From assembly GCA_963921425.1 (NCBI GenBank), contig OY992838.1, positions 20,315,861 through 20,379,860 on the forward strand: a stretch of DNA of 64,000 nt. The letters run 5' to 3'. This DNA is from Dryas octopetala (taxonomy: Eukaryota > Streptophyta > Magnoliopsida > Rosales > Rosaceae). Under the pieces are notes generated by a model that was not told the origin of the DNA, did no database searches, and worked only from the letters and a program-made list of their open reading frames with translations. A program made the translations under genes and the position numbers. Position 1 is the stretch's first letter, and each line of letters starts with the position of its first letter. Below are positions 34,244-45,930 of the stretch, piece after piece.

Positions 34244-34834
34244 ATTTTCCCCTCTCTCCTCTTTTTGATTCTCTCTCTGATTGATCTATATGAAATGTTA
34301 TTGAATCCTAGTCTATAATCTGATAGGAAACTTAAGGATTTGATTCTTGTTTGCAGTGAATGACCCATTTGTGATGAATGCATGGGCTAAAACATACCCT
34401 GCAAACAAGCATGTCCTTTTCCTTGCGGGTGCAGGGAGGGGCTAGGCTTGCGGGGGTCCGAGGGAGATGGGCTGGGTTGGGGAGGAGAGGGGCGGGGAAC
34501 CGAGGGTGGGTGGTGGATGCTCGGCCGGTGTGGAGGGTAGCTGGTCAGTGGTGGTAGGGTGGAAAGGATGGGGTGGCAGTGGTGGGTGGGGAGTGGCTGA
34601 GATTATTTTTTATTGTTTTTTTATTTAATTATTTATTATTTATATATTTCATAATAAAAAACTAATTTAAAAAGAATAATATACCCTTAATTTTAACGGA
34701 TATATTGACGGAATTGGACGGAAGCGTGACATTGAAATTTTTTTGAATTCAAGTGGCAGATTGATTCAGTTTTTAATTTATATGGTAACTTGTAAATCGG
34801 GGTATAGTCTAGATAGGTGATTTGTAAAAAAACC
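33779..34834. mobile_element. MULE-like non-autonomous element with a (CT)n core
   Basis: Terminal inverted repeats of about 180 bp (33779-33960 and 34660-34834) share ATTTACAAGTTACCA, TCCGTCCAATTCCGTCAA and ATCCGTTAAAATTAAGGGTA. Inside are (CT)n at about 34168-34241 and a G-rich stretch (34420-34600). I could not find a clean target duplication. No transposase frame is present. Confidence 0.8.
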
Positions 34835-35273
34835 TATACACACCGATATCACTCTTACTCTAGGTGTAAAATTTCGAATTTCGTAGAAATTTCGATGAAT
34901 TTTAAATTTCAACAAAAATTAGATAGAAACGACGAAAATTTTGAATAAAACTTTACCATATGTTTATTTAACATATTATCTACTATATTAATAAAAAAAA
35001 AATTGAAGAAACCAAATTATATAGTAAGTTTCATGTTGTCACACCTCAAACCCCGAGTATGCAACAAATGTACCTATCTTGAATGTCTCAAGAAATTAAT
35101 GCCACTAATCAAGCATTAATCCCCAAGATACCCAAGATAGGATAAACATTTTTAATTAATTGGACCGGGTTGGATCAGAGATAATAAATAGCGGAAAATA
35201 TGTGAAATAAAAATAAAACTTCTTTATAAAACTAACCTCCAAGGTTACAGTAGTTCATTGCAACTTTGAAGAA
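34835..35273. other. AT-rich spacer, no gene
   Basis: It contains a segment from about 35036 (TGTCACACCTCAAACCCCG) that looks like part of a retroelement or of the 3' flank of the CACTA derivative. The expected left CACTA terminus was not found here. Confidence 0.4.
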
Positions 35274-36790
35274 TTACATAACATCTATACCATCAAGATC
35301 ATCATCTTCATCATCATCATCAGCGATACCATCAGCATCATCATCATCATCAATGAAATCATTAACATCAATTTGGGGAAGTGGCTCAAGATCAATTGAT
35401 AAAGCATCGATCTCAATTGGAGGAACGTCATGTATCTCGACTTGTTGTATGATAACATCATTGTTGTATGAATTGAATATAGTCGAAGATGAATCCTCTT
35501 GATAGGGGACATCATCCTGATTTTCCTTTTTCGGAATATCTCATATATTTCGATGCTGAATCATCTAAGCTACTTTCCAACCCACACCCGCCTTAGGATC
35601 ATCCAGATAACATAGTTGTTTCACTTGGTTTCACCATAGTGGCAAGAATAAATGGATCATTTTCATACCATCGAGTGTTTGTGTTCACAGATATTAAGTT
35701 ATAATCTAGTTTAATACTGTTGTTTCTATTCGGGTCTATATTAAACCAATGACACTTAAATAACACAACTTGAAAGCGATGCGAGTACAACACTTGATGT
35801 ACACTCGTCAGCTTGCCGTAGAAATCTACTGTGCGAGTCTCCAAGTTCTCTACACAAATCCCACTATTTTGAGTACTCAAGATGTTATCTCGTTCTACAG
35901 TTAAAAACTTAACTTCATTCACATTACATCTGGAAAACGTTTCAACCCATTAAATGTCACTCGCCAAACTCATTAACTCATTGTATAATGGCGAATTATC
36001 ATCAGTCAGCTTTTCCATCTGTTAAAAGACAATGTAATTAATATATTACAAAAAACATACAAACACATGAACTGATCATAATTGTCAGTAATCACTTATA
36101 TGTTCCTTAAACCATTTAGAAAACAATTCCCCGATGCTTTTTCTCTACACATTCCTTGTCTCATCCTGGATAGTCGCGATTCATCAATTCCTCATGCTCA
36201 ATGTGCAAGGAGTCAACTTCTTCGCAATTATTAAGTATGAACCAATGAGCTACCTTCATGTCGTATTTTGAGAATTCAATAGCTGGTTTAGGGGCTTCGC
36301 CAAATGGTCGTGTAATTTGAGAAAAGACAGAAAGTGTCTCATTTCTTTCACCACCGTCATTGCTGCGTTGGGGCCGATTGAATGACGTCTCAACACTGCT
36401 GAGATACATTGCACAATAGGTGATGGATTCATTTGCAATGTATGCCTCCACTATGGAGCTTTCGGGGTGTGCCCTGTTTCAGACGTACCTTTTGTAATTA
36501 CCCAACATTCTGCAAATGTAAATACATAGTAATCAAACTTTTATGAGTAACATAGAGCTAAACTTGGAGAATAGTAATAAAAATGTTTAGGAATTGTTAC
36601 ATTTCTATTGGGTACATCCACCGATAACTGACCGGCTCAGCAAGAATTGCCTCTTGCGGTAAATGTATCATCAAGTGAATCATTATATCAAAAAAGACCG
36701 GTGGAAATATTTGTTCAAATTTGCATAGGATGTACACAATCTCACCTTTCAATTTTGACAATTAGAAAAAGATTTGTCACCCTTCTTTGT
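35274..36790 (-). pseudogene. CACTA (En/Spm) transposase C-terminal part, catalytic core missing
   Basis: Reading on the minus strand from about 36790: a DUF4218 block (KFEQIFPPVFFDIM, then SYRWMYPIEM near 36600), after a likely intron its continuation (EAYIANESITYC; SVFSQITRPFGEAP) down to 36160, a DUF4216 block (SHRFQVVLFKCHWFNID) at 35600-35920, and an acidic Asp-rich tail ending at TAA 35274-35276. These are the domains that follow the TNP2 catalytic domain in plant CACTA transposases. The TNP2 domain itself is absent and the rest is broken by stops, so the gene cannot make an active transposase. Confidence 0.82.
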
Positions 36791-36868
36791 CTCCTTATGC
36801 CTCCGGTAAGGGTCTTATCCCGTTCGAGAATGCACATATGTGTCGTAGTTGTTGGCTCTCACGACATA

Positions 36869-37004
36869 GTTTCGATCTGGAAAAATTTTGGCAGCATCTC
36901 CCTATGGTTCTCCAAGTGCACGATGTAGATATTAAAAACAAATATCTAGTATACACTCGAAGAATACATAGGGAGATGTTGCCGAAATTTTCCTAGATCG
37001 AAAC
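36869..37004. repeat. Inverted repeat, 38-bp arms, in the CACTA derivative
   Basis: 36869-36906 and 36967-37004 are near reverse complements (core CATCTCCCTATG and its inverse), loop about 60 bp. It sits exactly where the missing catalytic domain would border the 5' region. Confidence 0.88.
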
Positions 37005-37697
37005 CACATCACATGAACTGTTAACCACAATACATAATTGTGCACTCCCAAACTATCCATGGGTAATTTGGACAATTCAAGAATCATTTTGGAGCGCAGT
37101 TACACCCAGCGTCCATGCGTGCGTCCAACAGACTCTCGAATGAGTCTAAGGTGAATTTAAGTTGAATGTACAAAGTTATCCACTGAAAACTTCGCACTTC
37201 GTGCCACATGACCTAACACAGTACTCGAGGAGTGCTGGATTACGTCATCGGGAATTTTGCAATTACAACTAAATTAAATGTAACATACAAACTAAACTAT
37301 AATTAATCTAACAATATACATACAAGCATACAAACAAACTAATAATTTTAGCATTTAAAAACATACAAACTAACAAATCAATTTTATAATTAATTTTAAT
37401 ATACAAACTAATTCACTAAAAAAGTTTAATACAATTATATATGAAACATTAAATACTAAATCATAGAAAAACTTAACTAAGAGATAGATTAAACACACAC
37501 CTCACCGAAAATGCAACTATCCTTCACCGAAAATGCAACACTATCATTCATTCACCAAAAAAACAAATTATTGTCAAATATTAGCCCAAACTCAATCTAA
37601 ATTCAAATTTCACAACCAAACCACCAAATTTAAAAAATCCACAACATAAATAACAATAAGTAATTAAAATAACAGAAATTGAAAAAAAAAATTATCC
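37005..37697. other. 5' region of the CACTA derivative
   Basis: No intact frame. Contains AT-rich sequence with repeated CATACAAAC words (37310-37400). It probably belongs to the upstream non-coding part of the CACTA transposase gene. Confidence 0.4.
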
Positions 37698-38040
37698 GTG
37701 GGGGGGGGGGGTTTCGGTGAGCTGGGAGGGTGGGGGGGATGGGTTTCGGTGGGGGGTTGGGTTTTCGGTGGGGGGAGTGGGTTTCGGTGTACTGGGGGGG
37801 TGGGTTTCGGTGTACTGGGGGATGAGTTTTCAGTGGAGGGGGTGGTTTTTGGTGGGGGGGTGGGTTTCGGTGTACTGGGGGGGTGAGTTTTTGGTGGAGG
37901 GGGTGGGTTTTCGAGATAAGGAATAAGGGAGGAGGGAGGAGGACGAAGTGGGTTTTCGGGATGAGAGAGGAAGGAGCAGGGAGCAGTCGGGAGGAGAGAT
38001 GAGGGAGCAGCTGGAGGGAGGAGGGAGATCGAGTTGAGAG
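37698..38040. repeat. G-rich minisatellite-like tract
   Basis: Repeated units of the type GTGGGTTTCGGTGTACTGGG with runs of 5-11 G on the plus strand (37701-37910), grading into GGAGGGAGGAGG sequence up to 38040. On the minus strand it reads as Pro-rich open frames, which I take as by-products of the repeat. Confidence 0.85.
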
Positions 38041-38084
38041 AGATAAGTGACAGTGAAACCCAGATTGCTGGGTATACAAATTAA

Positions 38085-38310
38085 AAGACTTTGGGCGACA
38101 AACAGGATTCCGTCGCCCAAAGAACCTTTAGGTAAGGAATACATGATTTCGTCGCCCAAAGGTGATTTGGGCGACAGAATCCTGTTCGTCGTCCAAAGTC
38201 GTTGACTTTAGGGCACCGTTTCATCCCGCCAAAATTTTAGACTTTGGGCGACAGAATCTTCGTCGATTCCGTCGCCCAAAGCTATATTTCGTCGCCTAAA
38301 CACAATTTTA
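38085..38310. repeat. Subterminal-type repeats, inner cluster
   Basis: Several copies of CTTTGGGCGACA/G and its inverse TCGCCCAAAG. They match the words found at the CACTA right end and so appear to be a detached or inner subterminal block. Confidence 0.8.
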
Positions 38311-40290
38311 TGTATGAACCACGGTCGTTTATAGGTTCGAGCTCCGATACCAAACTTCTACATCTCCAATTGACCTAATTTTTTGGAGGAATGATCTTTG
38401 AGTGAGAAACTAAAAAATGAACAGTTCGAATCGTTGAAAACATAATCGAGATATAAGGTTCTACATATAAATGAATGGATTTTACACTTAAGAATCAAAT
38501 TAATTAACTATTTCATTCAAACCTTGTCGATTCAATAATTGTGAAGACCATAAAGTGATTACAACAATCACAGTCGTTCATCATCTATGTTCATACTCAA
38601 AGATCATCCCTGCAAAAAATTGGCTCAATCAGAGTTCATCTAGCCGTTTGATTATCATTATAAAAACTATGATCGTTCATACATCCTAAATGCTAAACCT
38701 AACTTTTACTTCTTCGATTGAGATAAATTTTTGTATGGATGATCTTTGAGTGGGGGACTAGCCAATGATCAGTTCGAATCGTTAAAAACATGAAAGAAAT
38801 GTGAGCTTCTACATATAAATACCCTTGAAGAGTATAATTTTATTAATTTTTTCGTTGAAACTTTGTCGATTCAACAATTTGTGAAGCTACAATGTGATTT
38901 CAACGATCAAAGCTCATTTATACTGGAAGATCATCCCTATAAAAAATCGGCCAAATCGAAATTCATCTACTCCTTCGATTAGTATTAGAAAATTCACGAT
39001 CGTTCATAAGTTTAAGCACCGTTACCTAACTTATACATCTCCGATTGAGCTAATTTTTTGCAGGAATGATCATTGAGTGGGGAATTAAAAAATGAACGGT
39101 TCGGATCTTTGGAAATACGATCGTATCGTATGCTATTACATACATAAAACTGTGAACAAAAAAATATTGGAATTTTGGGTGAGGAACTTAAAATTTCGTC
39201 GCCCAAAGTGACCTTGGGCGAGAAAACGTTAAATTCATCGCCCAAAGTCACTTTGGGCGAGGAAATTTTAAGTTCCTCGCCCAAACCATTATTACAAAAC
39301 GATCGTTCATATGTTCGATCTCCAATACCAAACTTCTACATCTCCAATTGACCTAATTTTCTGCAGGAATAATCTTTGAGTGAGAAACTAATAAATGAAC
39401 GATTCGGATCATTGAAAACACGATCGAGATATAAGGTTCTACATATAAATGAACAGTCTTTACACTTGAATAATAAAATTCTATTAACTCTTTCGTTGAA
39501 ACCTTGTAGCTTCAATAATTGTGAAGACCACAACGTGATTATAACGATCAGAGCCATTCATCATCTATGTTCATACTCAAAGATCAACCCTGCAAAAAAT
39601 CGGCTCAATCGGAGTTCATCTACTCGTTCGATTATTATTATAAGAATCTCGATCGTTCATACATCCTAAACGCCAAACCTAACTTTTACATCTCTGATTG
39701 AGATAATTTTTTGCATTTAGGGTGTATGTAATTATCGGTTTGGATCGTTAAAAACATAATTTTTTGCATTTTATGCATTCAGATTCATACACCCTAAAAA
39801 TCGGTTCGGTTTGTTCATACTCGATCCGAACCGATTTTTTGCATGGATGATCTTTGAGTGGGGCATTAAGAAATGATCGGTTCGGATCGTTAAAAACACA
39901 ATAGAAAAGTGATCTTCTACATACAAATACACTTGAAGAGTATAATTCTATAGCTTTTTCGTTGAAACTTTGTCGATTCAACAATTGTGAAGACTACAAT
40001 GTGATTTCAACGATCGGAGCCGTTCAATTTATTCGTTTATACTCAAAGATCATCCATGCAAAAAATCGGCCAAATCAGAATTCATTTACTCGATCGATTA
40101 GTATTAGAAAATTCACGATCGTTCATAAATTCGAGCACCGTTACGTAACTTTTACATCTCCGATTGAGTTAATTTTTTTACAATGATGATGTTTGAATGA
40201 TGAATTAAAAATTGAATAGTTCGGATCATTGGAAACACGATCGCATTGTTTGAATAACCTACATGTAATTGTACAAAAAAAAAAAAAAAA
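38311..40290. repeat. Diverged tandem array, six copies of a 300-460 bp unit
   Basis: The landmark ACATCTCCGATTGAG and variants, followed by TAATTTTTTGC, recurs near 38358, 38710, 39045, 39345, 39690 and 40155. Each is followed by GATCTTTGAGTG-, GGTTCGGATCGTT- and TTCTACATATAAAT-type words in the same order. The third and fourth copies are separated by further GGGCGA repeats (39170-39290). It is not protein coding. Confidence 0.85.
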
Positions 40291-40299
40291 AAGCAATGA

Positions 40300-40729
40300 G
40301 ACTTTGGGCGACGAACACAAAAATTCCTCGCCCAAAGTCTATTTAGGCGAGAAGTTTCTGTGTTCGTCGCCCAAATAATTGGGCGAGGAATATGCATGTT
40401 TCTCGCCCAAAGTGACTTTGGGCGACGAAAGATGTTGTCGCTTAAAGTCACTTTGGCCAAGGAATTTCTGTGTTTGTCGCCCAAAGTCACTTTGGGCGAG
40501 AAATATGCATATTCCTCGCCCAATTTATTTGTCAACCACCATTTTGGCGTGTGATTTTAGGCAATGAAATGCTGTCATCGCCCAAAGTACCTTTAGGCGA
40601 GGAACATAATATTCGTCGCCCAAAATCACTTTGGGCGACGGAAGTGTTCGTCGCCCAAAGAAACTTTAGGCGACGAATCTAGGTTCGTCTCCCAAAGTGT
40701 CGTGGCCCAAATATATTTTTCTTGTAGTG
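40300..40729. mobile_element. CACTA right terminus with subterminal repeats
   Basis: The terminus ends at 40729: on the minus strand it starts CACTACAAGAAAAATATA, the typical CACTA tip. Next to it are about fifteen copies of TTTGGGCGACGAA or its inverse, in both orientations (40300-40700), as expected for subterminal transposase-binding repeats. A possible 3-bp target duplication (TAC) cannot be checked because the left end is not found. Confidence 0.85.
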
Positions 40730-42250
40730 TACCAATTGGAATTATCATCATTTCGAGTTTATTTAACTCCATAACAAAAACTAGATGTAATTTTCATAAG
40801 GTGGCCAATCAAATGAATCACACAAATAGGATCAATTCTAATAGATAAAAGATTCTTATTACATGCAAACTCCAAATCAATAAACCAGAAGACTGATAGA
40901 CTCGCAGTTAACCACATAATTGAAACTTCAATTTTCATCTCAACATGCAAGAATAATCAATTAACTAATTATAATAAACAAATTCATAAAAGAAAGATGC
41001 ATTATATAAATAAATTCTCAATCCATTGTTAACAAATAACTAAGATAAACTAAACAATTGAAATCAGAAAAACAAGAGAAAACATTAAAAGCACACAAAA
41101 GATTTCGACACAAAAAGGAAGCAAGAGAGAGACCACAAGCAAAGAGGCTCAGGACTAGGGTAAGTTAGGGCTTGCGGCAAGGCTCTCTCTTGTCTCTCTC
41201 AATGTCGAAATCCTCTCTCAAAACTTACAGAAAATTAAAGCATATAAAAGTTATTACAATTGTGAGAGAATGAGGTCCTTATACATAGTGAGGAGGCGGA
41301 GAGTTCAAAACCAACTAGAAGAGCATTTCTTGTCCCAAAAGTAATGGGATTTGCGGCATAGGCTAGGGTTTCCTCCCCTTGGGCTTGCGACATCACTTAA
41401 GCCCAAGCTTTCCATGCGCCAACTCCTAGGGCTCCATCATCCATGAGCATAGGTAATCCACAAGGCCCACTCTTCAATGCTTGCTTGTATGGAGACCCAA
41501 TATATTGTGGAAGATTTTAGAACCTTTGACCATGGTGAGTTGACTTTGACTAACTTCTCCTAGTCCACCTAGGATTCATTGTAGATGTAGGATTTCTAGT
41601 CCAACTCGGATTTCACTTTTACCGTTTTGCCCATCATGACTCCCAATGAAGTTAGAACTCCTTCTACTAGGATTAGGTTTTCCTAGTTCAACCAGGATTT
41701 CCTGCTCAAACTAGGATTTCTCATGTCTGACCTTGGACAATCATGATTTCTTCTTCTTCAAGCTTCATGTTCCTTGTGAGACTAGGAATCCAACATTCCT
41801 GGTTTGACTAGAATTTCTCCTCTTTTCCTAGTCAAACTAGGAAATGCACAAAAACGGCTCTTTTAGCTCATACAAATTAAAAAGACACAAAATATCGAGT
41901 TATTGCACTCTAGGTTAAGAAGTTAGTAGCATAAAATGTCATGAAATGCACACTCAACACTTTTAGGGCATACATCATATCTAACAGGAGTGTGGGCCCA
42001 AATTCCAGCCTATGTGGCGAAAGTGGATGTCTGAATGGTCCATCATGTACGAAATGACCACTATGCCCCGACACTTAAGCGTCATCTCAACATCTTAAAC
42101 TGTTGTTAAGATGGAATTGACATAATCAGGTTAAGTGAGACACAGAGTATAACTTCAGGGGGTAACTTGAGGCAAAAAAAAAAAAAAAAATCAAGAGGTG
42201 ATGTGCGAATTCGAAATATTTTCAAGGGGTAAACCAAATAATAAGCCTAT
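40730..42250. other. Non-coding repeat-derived sequence
   Basis: 40730-41300 is AT-rich. 41560-41850 holds scattered repeats of TAGTC/CAACTAGGATTTC-type words. 42090-42250 contains CTTCAGGGGGTAA...AATAAGCC, related to the right arm of the MITE at 8035-8370. No gene seen. Confidence 0.5.
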
Positions 42251-44668
42251 ATATATAAATAATATTATCCAAAATATAAATATCTCATATTTATAATTTT
42301 GGACTTTTGAACAAGATCCAACTTGCTTGGCCTTTGCATGGGTTTGATCCAAATATTAATAGCTCCAAGTCCAAATTCAATTTGAATTTTAATTAATTAT
42401 TCTCAATAATTAATTTTGACCAAATAATTAATTATATCTTATATCTACCGTTACATTGTTTGGTTATCATCCTTATATAGAGTGTAACCTCTTAAGTTCT
42501 AATTCTTCTGGTAGTGAAATTTGTTAGATAATGATCATATAAACGCAGCAAGAAATAAATTGTACACGATCATGCTTCAGATTGAGATATGATACAATAA
42601 TACTATGATTTACAAAATGAGATTCATATCTTGTTCTCTTGATTGGAAGCCAACCAAGGTGCGAATCCACAAGCTCTCCACCAGTTAGTCTTTTTAGTCA
42701 CACAAAGATGTATGACCTCTAATTGGTCCACGCTAGGAGGAGATGGATGAGATGAACTCTCTGGAGAATGAGAGTGCTAGCTTTCTTTCTCTAGACTGAC
42801 CTTTTGATAAAAAAAACGTAAACTGAATTTCTTTGGAGTATCACTTAGTCAAACAACTTAACTATGAGCCTATTTAAATAGACTTGAGTGGAACACTCTT
42901 GTTCCACAAAAAGGGGGCCGGCCACCTAGTCTTATGGACCAAGTAAGTTGGTCCATTTGACTAGATAATTAACAATTTAATTATTTAATTAATTAATTAA
43001 CTCTTAATTAATTAATAAGCCCAAAAGCCCATCAATTTAATATTCTTTCTATTATCATTTAGGCCCAATTAATTAACTTATTAATTAATTATGTTCAAGC
43101 CAATTTCTAATACCATCTCACACTTATTGGCGTGTGACCTCTTAGGTTCCAATTGGATCTGGTAGTGGATTAAGACACGTTCTCAAAATAACCTAATTTG
43201 GGTAAAATACCATTTTACCTTTAGGTTTACACAAGTCAAGATTGTCGCATAGCAGAGTGTCATGACTACCTAGATTAACCATAAGAGAGAAGAACCTATT
43301 TAGTTTTCGATTGCAATACAATACAGTCTATCTATCATCTTATGTTCCTGAATTTTGGCCAGGTATAAAATTCCGTCAACCTTAGCATAATCCTTGAGAC
43401 CCAACACTTATGTAAAGATTTCATTCGATCATGAAACCTTGTTTATATGATCTAGTACTTTGGCCAAAGATTCCTGAATCTAAACATCTGTTGTCTTTTA
43501 AAACATCTCTTCTATTAACAAAGGTGATAGATCCTGTTTTGAACACACACATGCCTCTATATGTCAATGACTATACCCAATCTGTACCTTTAATTAGACT
43601 CTAGGAGTCTAGCCTTATGATATAGTCAAAACATAGCGACCAAACGCACAAGATAACTATGGCGTCTCAAGTCTAGAGATAAGTTGTATTATCAAGACTT
43701 AACGAATTTTTGCTGACGTGTGAGTAATACTCCATAACAAGTATTCGTTATATCGGTCACGTTTAGTGAACCATTTATTGGCACCCATGATCTTCTCCTA
43801 GTGTCTCTACACCAATAATCTGAGACTGATTATCTTAAATGTTAAGCAGAGATAGATCATACTGGCTTCACTGGATTGATATTGTCCAGTTATCAATCTT
43901 GTAACTATGAACTGTTTAGACTTCAAGTACTAAGAGATATATGTCTCACAGTCCTATATTCTTTAGGACATTATTCTCTTAACATAAAATCATGGACCTC
44001 TTTTATGCATATACACATATAGTATGATATAGTATGTATATGAAGGATGAAACATAAAAGATTGATTTGCCCATTAATATTAGAAATATACACAATACGT
44101 TTAATAAAACAATTTGCATAAGTGTATATTCCAACAGAATTAACGTCTTCCATTAGAAACACTTCTAAAATAAGAATAAATTAATAAATCATATTTATTA
44201 ATTAATTTTTTATTCCACAAGTTATGATTGACACCTAGGTATCATGACTATCTAGAACAACCAAAATATTGGTGAACTTATTCAATTATAATCTGATCGT
44301 AATATATTCTTCTATCATATAATAACCCGAACATAAAAAATAAGGCATGAAAACTTTTTGTCAATCCCCTGTAAATGTTCATATGTATAGACATCTTCTA
44401 ACATCTTTTTGGCCAGACGGCGATGAATCAAAGAGAGAGAGAGATAGTGACAATGAAGAGAGAGAAAAGAGAGAACGCATGATTGACGAGAGAAATGAAT
44501 GAGAGGGGGAGTGGGAGAGAGATGAAGGGAAAGAAATTAAATGTGGATTGGGAAAATTAAAATGGACCCACAAGGTGAACTTTAGAATAATTAGGTAGCC
44601 CAAAGCCCCAAACTATGGTTATTAATAATTATCTGTTTTTTTTTTTTTTTTTTGTGATAAATTTACAT
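42251..44668. other. Degraded LTR-retrotransposon-like sequence
   Basis: Two diverged copies of the same text occur: GTGTAACCTCTTAAGTTC (near 42481) and GTGTGACCTCTTAGGTTC (near 43132), and ATCATGACTATCTAGAAC (near 44240) with GTCATGACTACCTAGATT (near 43260). The style resembles LTRs of plant Copia elements, but no coding domain, primer site or clean boundary was found. Confidence 0.45.
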
Positions 44669-45401
44669 ACTCCTTATTAGGGGTGGACAAAACCCGATGC
44701 AACCCGACCAACCCAACCAAAATGGGTTGGGTTGGTTCAGTTTCTAACACCCAATTTAGAGAGGTCGGTTCATAACCCGACCAACCCGACCTCAAATGGG
44801 TTGGTTAGCGGGTTGACGTTCCAAATAACCGATCAAACCCGACCCAACCCGACCTAAAAATTAAAAAAATTAAATTAAATATTCACATGTCTAGTTTCTC
44901 ATCTCACTTTGTTTAGAATAGTCAAAGGCTCAAAGCAATGAGAACTCATCTCACCTTCCCTAGTTTTATGGCCTATGTTCTTTAATATTATAATAAATTA
45001 ATATTAATCTTTCACATGGCTTTATTCTTTAATATATTAATATTAATGTTTCACATATATGGCTTTCTTGTTTTACATATGACTGTAATTGTTCCACTGT
45101 AAAAGCAGACATGTACTGAATTGGGTTCATGTGTAGAAAATAGAGACATTAATTTTATAACTTAAAGGAAGTTTCATTCATTTATAATTTGGGTCTAAAT
45201 TTTAATTGTATTTTGAGACATGCCCAAACCGATCAAACCGACCAACCCAACCCGACTTTAATTGGTTTGGTTTGGTTCGGTTGTTTCATCTTCATTGGGT
45301 TGGTTTGGTTTGAAAAATCACTAACCCGAAGACATTGGTTTGGTCTACGATTTGGGGGCTAAACCGAACCAAACCGACCCGTGTCCATCCCTACTCCTTA
45401 T
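44669..45401. mobile_element. MITE, about 715 bp, with 9-bp target duplication
   Basis: Flanked by ACTCCTTAT at 44669-44677 and 45393-45401. The ends are inverted: AGGGGTGGACA at the left and TGTCCATCCCT at the right, followed by repeats of AACCCGACC and its inverse GGTTCGGTT. The size of the duplication fits Mutator- or hAT-type. No protein is encoded. Confidence 0.85.
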
Positions 45402-45930
45402 AGCTCGGGTGGTATCGTATCAGTGCAAAAAAGCTCTTTTTGTTTTGCCCATGAAGTGCAAAAAAGCCTTTTTATTGTAAAGAAAGGTTCCAAAATTTCA
45501 GCTCTTGCAAATCTCAGCCCGTCCCTACGCACATCCCCTCTTCCGCCGCTTAGGTTGTACTCATCAACACCGCCTCTCTCCTTTTCTCGCTACCCCTCTC
45601 TTCCTGTTCCTCTCCCAGAGTCTCTTCTCATCCTCTTTATTTTTTATTTTTACATTTTCTTGTTATGTTCCCAATAGTCACACCCTCTCTCGTTCTCTCG
45701 TCCTAGTCTCAGTTTGTTGATTTGGGTCAACAATCAAACTTCTTGTATAGTTTTTTTTTTTTTTTTTGAAAAAACTTATTTATCAGTATTCTTTAATTTT
45801 TCTTTTTGGCCATATCCACTGCACTGCACATATGGGATCGTTTGAAACTAGTGCCTGGTTCGAATCTGTTTGTTTCTGTTTATTATAGTGTTGGTTTTTT
45901 ATGTTTACCAAGATATTAATAATTATTACC
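45402..45930 (+). promoter_or_regulatory. Upstream region of the unknown three-exon gene
   Basis: CT-rich from 45540 to 45700, as in many plant 5' UTRs, then a T run (45749-45767). The start of transcription is not visible. No TATA box is assigned. Confidence 0.4.

Noticed and set aside
33962..34383. Open frames with long Ser-Leu or Arg-Glu repeats
   Set aside because: Translations of the (CT)n/(GA)n microsatellite; no other protein character.
35266..35515. Ser-rich or Met-rich open frames at 35266-35515
   Set aside because: They are other-frame readings of the Asp-rich tail of the CACTA transposase remnant on the minus strand.
37630..38159. Pro-rich open frames resembling extensin on the minus strand
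   Set aside because: They arise from the G-rich repeat read in any frame, have no signal peptide and no SPPPP pattern, and lie within a transposon.
37698..40729. Possible CRISPR-like or designed repeat array in the GGGCGACGAA clusters
   Set aside because: Repeats occur in both orientations without regular spacers and end at a CACTA terminus; this is the usual subterminal pattern of a plant transposon.
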